From Gp6-AA40 sp963723495 (GTDB lineage: Bacteria > Acidobacteriota > Vicinamibacteria > Vicinamibacterales > UBA2999): a stretch of 64,000 bases of DNA. Location: assembly GCA_963723495.1 (NCBI GenBank), contig CAVRQR010000009.1, positions 62,001 to 126,000 of the forward strand. Direction: 5' to 3'. Position numbers and translations under genes: made by a program. Each line of letters opens with the position of its first letter. The first letter of the stretch is position 1. Below are positions 17,833 through 24,224 of the stretch, piece by piece. The notes under the pieces are model-generated. The model was not told the DNA's origin. It was given only the letters and a program-made list of their open reading frames with translations, and ran no database searches.

Positions 17833-18971
17833 CGCAGATCCGCCGGGGCATGGCGCGCCTGGGATTCGAAGCGGTCAGGCGCCCGGGGCTGATGTTTCTC
17901 AGATCGATGCGCGCGATACCGGCCGTCCGCAATCACATGATTCCAGCGCTCCTCAAGGAGGAACTGGCCGGAATCCCCGCATCTCAGGCGGTCGATACCG
18001 TTCGGCAGGAGCTGCGGCGATTGCAGAAGACGACCGGGCCGATCGTCATCGGCCCGTGGGTCGGCGAAGTCGGTTTCGAGCTCTTGTACTGGATCCCTTT
18101 TCTTAACTGGGCGCTCCGTGAGTACGAACTGGATCGACGCCGCCTGATCGTTGTCTCACGCGGCGGTGCCGGGCGATGGTACCGCCATCTCACCAGTGAG
18201 TATCTGGATGTGTTCAGTCTCTTTACGCTCGACGAGTATCGCCAGGCCAACGAAGCGCGCTGGGACAAGGCCGGTCATCAGAAGCAGTATCGCGTCGAGC
18301 AGATGGACCGCGACATTTTCGATCGTGCGAAGGAGAAGGCTGGCCTTCAGCAGGCGGAGTTGCTGCATCCATCGTTGATGTACCGGATACTCCGCTTCTA
18401 CTGGTTCGAGAAGGCAGGGATAGGCCTGCTCGACCGTCACACAGAGTTCTGTCGGCTCGCTCCCATCGAGCGCACAGCTGCGCTGAAGGATCTCCCGGCC
18501 GACTATGTTGCCGTGCGCTTCTATTTCCGGCCATCGTTCCCCGACACGCCGGAGAATCAGCGCTTTGCGGCACACGTGATTCGTTCTCTCAGCGAGGAGA
18601 TTCCGGTCGTGCTGCTGAACACCGGGCTCAGGCTGGATGACCACGAAGACATGGATGTGCCGGGCAAGAATATCTACCGCGTCGACGACCTGATGCGGCT
18701 CGAACAAAACCTGGAAATCCAGACCGAGATCATCAGCCACGCCCGCGCATTCGTTGGGACGTACGGAGGGCTGGCATACCTGGGTCCGTTTTACGGTGTT
18801 CCTTCCGTCTCGTTCTATTCGACTGAAGAGGAACTCGTTCCCGCACACCTCGACGTCAGCTGGCGGCTTGGACGGACCATGGGTGTCTCGGTTACGACCC
18901 TCCACACAAAGATGGCTGGACTCCTGCGCGGTGCGTTGGGTGGGCTTCAATCTCCCCGGCACTCGACGTAG
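17814..18971 (+). CDS. GPW-family putative glycosyltransferase (copy 1 of 4)
   Basis: 385 residues from the ATG at 17814, inside the end of the GT2 gene. After a basic N-terminus comes the family signature GPWVGEVGFELLYWIPFLNW, then IVVSRGGAGRWYRHLTSEYL, LLHPSLMYRILRFYW, LPADYVAVRFYFRPSFPDTP, LLNTGLRLDDHED, NLEIQTEIISHARAFVGTYG and YGVPSVSFYS. The final G-T-Y-G-G plus Y-G-V-P-S block, preceded by a conserved D-D-H, suggests the nucleotide-sugar half of a GT-B fold, but I do not recognise a named family. Two further separate copies (26885, 34122) and one fused domain (in 24225) are present. It converges with the carbamoyltransferase gene, overlapping it by 25 bases. Confidence 0.7.
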   Translation: MAKTRVAQIRRGMARLGFEAVRRPGLMFLRSMRAIPAVRNHMIPALLKEELAGIPASQAVDTVRQELRRLQKTTGPIVIGPWVGEVGFELLYWIPFLNWALREYELDRRRLIVVSRGGAGRWYRHLTSEYLDVFSLFTLDEYRQANEARWDKAGHQKQYRVEQMDRDIFDRAKEKAGLQQAELLHPSLMYRILRFYWFEKAGIGLLDRHTEFCRLAPIERTAALKDLPADYVAVRFYFRPSFPDTPENQRFAAHVIRSLSEEIPVVLLNTGLRLDDHEDMDVPGKNIYRVDDLMRLEQNLEIQTEIISHARAFVGTYGGLAYLGPFYGVPSVSFYSTEEELVPAHLDVSWRLGRTMGVSVTTLHTKMAGLLRGALGGLQSPRHST

Positions 18972-20743
18972 TACGGCCCGATCGACAATCCGTCCACCCA
19001 TCGATTGGTCAAATGCATGAGCGCGTCGTCGGGTGAGCCGACGATCGGATGTCCGTGTCGATTGAAAGACGTGTTGAGCAGCACGCCAATGCCGGTCGCT
19101 CGCTTGAACGCTCGAATCAGCTCCGCATAGCCGGGATTCATGTCGGCAACGACCACCTGTGGGCGCAGCGTGCCGTCCACGTGAACCACCGCCGGGACCT
19201 CGCGCCTCGCGTAGTCTGAGGCGCGCACCGCAAATGTCATGTACGGATAGTCCGTCGGACCCTCCCAGTACTGCTCGGCGTCCTCCACGAGGATCGACGG
19301 CGCAAAGGGAACGAAGGGTTCGCGACCTTTGAGCAGAAGGTTGATGCGGTCCTTCACTTCCGGTCGACGTGGGTCCGCGAGGACCGATCGGTTGCCGAGC
19401 GCGCGCGGGCCGACCTCGAGACGACCGTGAAAGCGGCCGATGACCTTGCCCTCGATGATTCGCGCAGCCACCATGTCCGGCGTGGCGATCTCGATCTCGA
19501 GCGCGTGTCGTGTTTTCCAGCTGTCGAGCGCCTTCCTCACCGCATCGTCTGAGAATTCGTGTCCGAGGTATGGTTCGCGGAACGTCGTAGGAACGGACAC
19601 GTGCCCCTCGAAAAACAGCGCCTCGAGTGCAGCACCTGCCGCGAGCCCGCCATCTGCCGAATCAGGAAACACGAAGAACGACGCGGGTTTCAACTGATCG
19701 CGGATAAGAGCGTTGGCCTTGACGTTCAACATCACGCCGCCGGCGGCGACGAGTCTGCGGCTCCCGGAGAGCCGCATCGTATCGGCGGCGAGCGCCATCA
19801 TGGCGTCCTCGAAGTGGGCCTGCGCGAAAGCGGCGACGTCGTGATTGGCGAACTGGTCGAGCAGGCGCTGAAACTCGTCGGCTTGTGTGACCGAAGACAG
19901 CGGATTGTTCACTTTGCGATCGGGATGCCGCTCGTTGTAGTTGGCCGCCTGCCACTGCTGAGTGGATGCCAGTACCCCGTCGCGCACCGACACGATGCCG
20001 TCAAAAGGATTCGCGCGACCGCGGATCTGCCCGAATGCCGCCAGCCCCATCGTCTTGTATTCACCGTCGACGGGGACGAAGCCGAGTGCTTCAGTGACGG
20101 CCTGGTAGAACATACCGACACTGTCGCCAGGCTGTGACCCCCGGAGATACGTCAGGCGTCCATCTCGTTCCCCGCGGTAGATCGTCGCCGATAGTCCATC
20201 GCCTTTCCCGTCGCAAGTCAGGACCGCTGCCGGCTCCGACAGACCTGACAGTCTGAATGCCGATGCAGCGTGAGCTCGATGATGCGAGACGTGATAATGC
20301 GCAAGCGCCCTCGCGAAGAAGGCCCGACGTCCTCCAGGAAATCGACGTGTTCGCACCAGTGGCGACTCGGCGAACTCGTTCCACGTCCTGCGGACCTTCT
20401 CGCGCATCTGCGCAAGTCGCTCGGCGGGCGCGAGCCGGTCGCGTGAGGTAGCTTTCTGCGCCACATTGGCGGGCTGCCGATCTCCCTCCGCCGGGATGAC
20501 CCATGCGTTCGAGCGCTCGGGAAAGAGCGTCTGCGACGTCGAGAACGCCACGACGTCGATGTCGCGACCGCTGAGACCGCAATGGGCGAACGCGAGCTCG
20601 AGCGACTGGCGGGGAAATCCGAAGTGATGCTTGATCCGCGAGACGCGCTCTTCCTGGAGCGCAAAGAGAATCCCGTCCGGCGAGCACACGCTGACCGAGG
20701 CGTCATGACCGAAGTGAATTCCAAGTGCGAGTCGGTTGTTCAC
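18947..20743 (-). CDS. Carbamoyltransferase, NodU/CmcH family
   Basis: 598 residues, GTG start at 20743. N-terminal domain: LALGIHFGHDASVSVCSPDG, EERVSRIKHHFGFP and the HHRAHAASAF histidine cluster, then VLTCDGKGDG. C-terminal domain: GRFHGRLEVGPRALGNRSVL, LLLKGREPFVPFAPSIL and LLNTSFNRHGHPIVGSPDDA. These are the standard landmarks of O-carbamoyltransferases, which make carbamoyl-adenylate from carbamoyl phosphate and ATP and pass the carbamoyl to a hydroxyl. NodU acts on Nod factors; here a polysaccharide sugar is the likely acceptor. Length is normal for the family. It is a single minus-strand gene, with its own promoter-like TATACT close upstream. Confidence 0.92.
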   Translation of the reverse strand: MNNRLALGIHFGHDASVSVCSPDGILFALQEERVSRIKHHFGFPRQSLELAFAHCGLSGRDIDVVAFSTSQTLFPERSNAWVIPAEGDRQPANVAQKATSRDRLAPAERLAQMREKVRRTWNEFAESPLVRTRRFPGGRRAFFARALAHYHVSHHRAHAASAFRLSGLSEPAAVLTCDGKGDGLSATIYRGERDGRLTYLRGSQPGDSVGMFYQAVTEALGFVPVDGEYKTMGLAAFGQIRGRANPFDGIVSVRDGVLASTQQWQAANYNERHPDRKVNNPLSSVTQADEFQRLLDQFANHDVAAFAQAHFEDAMMALAADTMRLSGSRRLVAAGGVMLNVKANALIRDQLKPASFFVFPDSADGGLAAGAALEALFFEGHVSVPTTFREPYLGHEFSDDAVRKALDSWKTRHALEIEIATPDMVAARIIEGKVIGRFHGRLEVGPRALGNRSVLADPRRPEVKDRINLLLKGREPFVPFAPSILVEDAEQYWEGPTDYPYMTFAVRASDYARREVPAVVHVDGTLRPQVVVADMNPGYAELIRAFKRATGIGVLLNTSFNRHGHPIVGSPDDALMHLTNRWVDGLSIGPYYVECRGD

Positions 20744-20754
20744 GGGCTCCGGTC

Positions 20755-20760
20755 AGTATA
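20755..20760 (-). promoter_or_regulatory. Candidate -10 element TATACT for the carbamoyltransferase gene
   Basis: On the minus strand TATACT ends eleven bases before the GTG at 20743, in the 97-base divergent gap. The predicted start site would leave a leader of only a few bases. No clear -35 hexamer. Confidence 0.35.
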
Positions 20761-20825
20761 GAGGTTGCGGCTGAGTCGTAATGCGTGGACCGCTACCGCG
20801 AGCCGGGGAGCCAGGTCCTGAGGTG

Positions 20826-20831
20826 TACAAT
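20826..20831 (+). promoter_or_regulatory. Candidate -10 element TACAAT for the dioxygenase gene at 20841
   Basis: TACAAT ends nine bases before the ATG at 20841. This favours the ATG at 20841 over the in-frame ATG at 20781, and would give a leaderless or nearly leaderless message. No matching -35 hexamer is seen. Confidence 0.35.
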
Positions 20832-20840
20832 TCGCAGCGC

Positions 20841-21707
20841 ATGTGGCCCAGCTGGAGCCGGCGATTGCCGGTGATTCGCACTTACGCGGCGCTTCGCGCG
20901 GCCGAAGAGCAGCTCGCTTCGACGAGGGACAAACTTGGGCGCATGCGTGACGAGCGGGACCTCGCACGGAAGGTCAACGCTCACCTGCTGTCGCGCGGAC
21001 GCATGAAGGAGATTGCGAACGCGCACACCGAGTCTTACCGTTCTGCCGACCCGTTCCCGCATGCGGTGATGGACAACTTTCTCGATCCCGGCCTCCTGAA
21101 GCAAGTGCTGGCCGAGTTCGATGCCATGGATCGTGCCCCTTGGCACTACACCGAGCGGAATACCGAGCGCAAATACTCAACCGAGGACTTTCAGCATTTC
21201 GGACCGATCACGAGGGCCGTTTTCAGTCAACTGAACGCAGCGCCGTTTCTCTGGTTCCTGGAGCAGATCACGGGCATTGCGGGGCTGATTCCCGACCCCC
21301 ATCTGCGCGGTGGCGGGCTCCACGAGATCAAGCGCGGGGGTGCTCTCGGTGTGCACGCCGATTTCAACTTCTATCCACGGCTGAATCTGTATCGTCGCCT
21401 GAACCTCCTCATCTATTTGAACGAGGACTGGTCGGAGGCATGGGGCGGCGATCTCGAGCTCTGGGATCGTGCCGGCAAGCAGTGCGTTCAGCGCATAGCG
21501 CCAGATTTCAACCGCGCCGTCATCTTCGATACGTCCAATTTCAGCTATCACGGTCATCCGCGGCCGCTGCAGTGTCCCGAGGAGCGATCGCGGAAGTCTC
21601 TTGCGCTCTACTACTACACCGTCGAAGCGCCGGCCGACGATGACCGCACACCCCACACAACGGTGTTTATCCAGACCGGGGACGTTGCCGCGCCGGAGTC
21701 CGTATAA
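20841..21707 (+). CDS. Prolyl-4-hydroxylase-like Fe(II)/2-oxoglutarate oxygenase
   Basis: 288 residues from ATG 20841; an in-frame ATG at 20781 would add 20 residues of unconvincing sequence across a promoter-like site. A short coiled coil (residues about 15-50) precedes DPFPHAVMDNFLDPGLLKQV, the usual entry of this 2OG-Fe(II) family. The metal triad is GVHADFNFYPRLNLYRRLNL (H and D near residues 171 and 173) and FSYHGHPRPL (His near 236), with RKSLALYYYT giving the 2-oxoglutarate Arg. NEDWSEAWGGDLELWD is the conserved middle. Substrate unknown; relatives with this layout occur in surface-polysaccharide loci. It diverges from the carbamoyltransferase gene. Confidence 0.8.
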   Translation: MWPSWSRRLPVIRTYAALRAAEEQLASTRDKLGRMRDERDLARKVNAHLLSRGRMKEIANAHTESYRSADPFPHAVMDNFLDPGLLKQVLAEFDAMDRAPWHYTERNTERKYSTEDFQHFGPITRAVFSQLNAAPFLWFLEQITGIAGLIPDPHLRGGGLHEIKRGGALGVHADFNFYPRLNLYRRLNLLIYLNEDWSEAWGGDLELWDRAGKQCVQRIAPDFNRAVIFDTSNFSYHGHPRPLQCPEERSRKSLALYYYTVEAPADDDRTPHTTVFIQTGDVAAPESV

Positions 21708-22090
21708 CCGGCTCCGCGTCATTGCGGCTATCTTCCCGTATGCTGTACACTGTGCAGCGTTTGTACGCGTCCAGTGACCGTCTGGCGCCGGTACGACGGC
21801 GCCCAACGGCCAACTGATGAGCGGTGCCCAAATCCCAACCCGCCTGCCTTCTCCTCCGACGGTTGTCCGGCAGCCTCCTGCCAAGGCAGTCGTGTGGTCC
21901 ACGCATCGAAAGAAGCCTTGGAGCTGAGAAGGTGGTCGTGAGGGACACCGCGCGCAGCTGAATGCGTCGTGTGCGGGTCGTCTGCATCAGTGCGGTCTCA
22001 CGTCCCGACGTGTGACTGAGGGGGCGAAGCTGTCTCCATCTCGCGGCCGAAACCCTCGCAGACAGGGTCCCACGAGTCCACATCGCTCGA
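21708..22090 (+). promoter_or_regulatory. 383-base intergenic leader upstream of the exporter genes
   Basis: This is the only gap longer than 300 bases in the window. Near its start is a promoter-like pair: TTGCGG at 21722-21727 and TACACT at 21746-21751, 18 bases apart. Downstream is a perfect 7-bp hairpin (GGCGCCG, loop GTACGA, CGGCGCC; 21784-21803) and a 5-bp hairpin (GGCAG, CCTC, CTGCC; 21869-21882). Neither is followed by a T-run, so they do not look like terminators. I recognise no riboswitch class. A 17-codon ORF from 21962 has no obvious ribosome site. It probably carries the promoter and a long 5' leader for wzt-wzm. Confidence 0.45.
21784..21803 (+). other. Perfect hairpin in the wzt leader
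   Basis: A 7-bp GC-only stem (GGCGCCG / CGGCGCC) with a 6-base loop, about 30 bases downstream of the candidate -10. It lies inside the predicted 5' leader, so it could affect RNA stability or elongation; no T-run follows. Confidence 0.5.
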
Positions 22091-23359
22091 ATGAATAGCC
22101 TCATCGTCGAAGACGTCAGCAAACTGTATCGCGTCCCGAAAGCGCAGAAGTCCGCGCCGACCGAGACCCGTCTCGATCGGATTCGGAGCTTCTTTTCGGT
22201 GCCGCTGGCGCGCGACCTCATGGGCGCGCACGAGGTCTGGGCGCTCAAGGACATGTCTTTCGACGTCGAGCACGGCACGGTCCTGGGCGTGATCGGGGGC
22301 AACGGCGCCGGCAAGACAACTCTGCTCAAGGTCATTGCCAGGGTCATTGCGCCCACCAGTGGCCGCGTGCGGGGTCGTGGCCGGGTCATCTCCCTGCTCG
22401 AGTTGGGCGCCGGCTTTGACGATGAAGCCACGGCGCGGGAGAACATCTTCATGAATGCCGCGCTCAACGGCATCCCGAGGGCGGTTGCCCTTCAACGCTT
22501 CGCCGACATCGTCGACTTCGCCGAGATTCAGGAGTTTGTGGATACTCCGCTGCAGTATTTCTCGAGCGGCATGTACCTGCGTCTGGCCTTCTCGGTGGCC
22601 ATCAACATGGAGCCGTCCATCCTGCTCGCAGACGAAATTCTCGCCGTCGGCGACATGTCGTTTCAGGAGCGGTGCCTGCTGCGCGTCCGCGAGCTGGCGC
22701 GCGAGACGGGTCTGACCGTGCTGTTCGTGTCACACGACATGGAAGCCGTCTCACGCATCTGCGATCGAGTCATCTGGGTGAAGGACGGCAGGTTGCACCA
22801 GGCCGGCAACTCCGAGGACGTGGTGACCGCGTATCAGAACGCCACGTGGGATCTGCTCACGACGGGGGAAAAGCCCGAAGCCAAGGGCAGCAGTCACGCC
22901 GGGCGCTATGGCGAGATTCTCGACGTCAAGCTCCTCTCGTCAGACGGGCGCGAGATCGGGTCGCCTCCTCGCTCTGAAGACATCTACGTGCGCATCCGGT
23001 TCCGCACCTACCGTGCGAAGAGCCGTGTGCGCTGCGCCTTCGATCTGTTCTCGAAGGGCGTGCTGGTTTTTCGATCGGCGCAACCGCAGTTGACGCCCGT
23101 TGGTCCCGACCAGGCGTACGAGGCCGTCGCGCGCATACCTGCCAACCTGCTGTCGGAAACGACCTACACCATCAGCGTCGGCATCACGCTGATCCGTGGA
23201 GAGGGCGAGGAGCACGCGCTGGTCGTCAACAAGGCGCTGGCATTCATGGTGTATCGCGAGGAAGGGGGGGAGGGCTCCGGCACCCTCCATCGCACGGGCC
23301 TCGTCGATCCCACGCTCGACTGGAGCATGGAGATGAAACCGTATGCCATCAGGGCCTGA
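22091..23359 (+). CDS. wzt: Polysaccharide ABC exporter, ATP-binding subunit with C-terminal Wzt domain
   Basis: 422 residues. ATPase domain: Walker A GGNGAGKTTLLK near residue 73, signature YFSSGMYLRLAFSVAIN, Walker B ILLADEILAVGD, and the H-loop VLFVSHDMEAV. Residues about 265-415 form the extra beta-rich domain of Wzt proteins (IYVRIRFRTYRAKSRVRCAF onward), which in O9a-type systems recognises the modified end of the finished glycan before export. The length of about 420 supports Wzt with a glycan-binding domain rather than KpsT. It overlaps the permease gene by 17 bases. This gene fixes the assembly route of the polymer: synthesis in the cytoplasm and ABC export. Confidence 0.93.
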   Translation: MNSLIVEDVSKLYRVPKAQKSAPTETRLDRIRSFFSVPLARDLMGAHEVWALKDMSFDVEHGTVLGVIGGNGAGKTTLLKVIARVIAPTSGRVRGRGRVISLLELGAGFDDEATARENIFMNAALNGIPRAVALQRFADIVDFAEIQEFVDTPLQYFSSGMYLRLAFSVAINMEPSILLADEILAVGDMSFQERCLLRVRELARETGLTVLFVSHDMEAVSRICDRVIWVKDGRLHQAGNSEDVVTAYQNATWDLLTTGEKPEAKGSSHAGRYGEILDVKLLSSDGREIGSPPRSEDIYVRIRFRTYRAKSRVRCAFDLFSKGVLVFRSAQPQLTPVGPDQAYEAVARIPANLLSETTYTISVGITLIRGEGEEHALVVNKALAFMVYREEGGEGSGTLHRTGLVDPTLDWSMEMKPYAIRA

Positions 23360-24224
23360 CGCGTCGCTGCCCGCGGATGCGCTCGCTGATTTCTGGGTCA
23401 TCGAACCCCGCCGGTATGGCGTGGTCTATCGCGTCCGCGAAATCTGGCAGTACCGATACCTCTGGTGGTATTTCGCGTCGCAGTCGGTGGCCGCGATGTG
23501 GCGGCGGACCAAGCTCGGGTGGATTTGGCTCTTCATGCGCGTGACTGCCCCGGTGGGTTTCAGCGCCCTGATCTTCGGCGGCCTGCTCGGGGTGCAGTCG
23601 AGCGGCCCGCCGTATTTCCTGTTTTTCGTATGTGGCTTCGCGACCTGGATCCTGTTCGAGCGCTCGCTCCTCGTGGTCACGCGCAGCCTCGAGACGAACA
23701 GGAACCTCGTCACGAAGGTGTATTTTCCGCGCCTCCTCCTTCCCATGTCGTCGGTGGCGCCGGGTCTCCTCTATCTGGCCGTCCTCCTGATCGTGATGGT
23801 CGTGACGGTCTTCTACCACCGGCGTCAAGAAGGCATCTGGTACATCACTCTCCGTCCTGAGCTGTTGGTGTCGGTGGCGGCCGTCGTAATGTGTCTGGTC
23901 TTCACGCTCGCCGTCGGTCTGTGGACCTCGGTGCTGCAGGCTCGCTACAAGGACGTGCGCCAGGGACTCCGCTACTTCATGCCGTTCTGGATGTACTTCA
24001 CTCCCATCATCTACCCGGTGACGATCGTGCCGGAACAGTGGCGGTGGCTCCTCTCGCTGAACCCCATGGCGGCCGTGGTGGAGGCGTTCAAGTGGGGCAC
24101 CCTCGGTGTCGGCCATCTGAGTTTCGCCAGCATCGCGTCGTCCCTGTCGCTCATCGCGCTGACGCTGGTCACCGGCCTGTGGTTTTTCAACCGTGAGGAA
24201 GCGGCTTCTGTCGATAAGTTGTAG
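23343..24224 (+). CDS. wzm: Polysaccharide ABC exporter, permease subunit (ABC-2 type)
   Basis: 293 residues with about six membrane segments. The N-terminal cytoplasmic part (VREIWQYRYLWWYFASQSVA) and MWRRTKLGWIWLFMRVTAPV are the usual amphipathic entry and R-x-x-L-G-x-x-W motif of ABC-2 polysaccharide permeases; YFMPFWMYFTPIIYPVTIVP and WRWLLSLNPMAAVVEAFKWG near the C-terminus are equally typical. It pairs with the ATPase at 22091 to carry an undecaprenyl-PP-linked glycan over the inner membrane. Its stop abuts the ATG of the next gene, so the exporter and the glycosyltransferase run are likely one transcript. Confidence 0.93.
   Translation: MPSGPDASLPADALADFWVIEPRRYGVVYRVREIWQYRYLWWYFASQSVAAMWRRTKLGWIWLFMRVTAPVGFSALIFGGLLGVQSSGPPYFLFFVCGFATWILFERSLLVVTRSLETNRNLVTKVYFPRLLLPMSSVAPGLLYLAVLLIVMVVTVFYHRRQEGIWYITLRPELLVSVAAVVMCLVFTLAVGLWTSVLQARYKDVRQGLRYFMPFWMYFTPIIYPVTIVPEQWRWLLSLNPMAAVVEAFKWGTLGVGHLSFASIASSLSLIALTLVTGLWFFNREEAASVDKL

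Noticed and set aside
21784..21803. Rho-independent terminator after the dioxygenase gene
   Set aside because: The hairpin is perfect but no T-run follows.
21961..22014. 17-codon leader peptide upstream of wzt
   Set aside because: No ribosome-binding site, no run of regulatory codons and no attenuator-like T-rich terminator after it.
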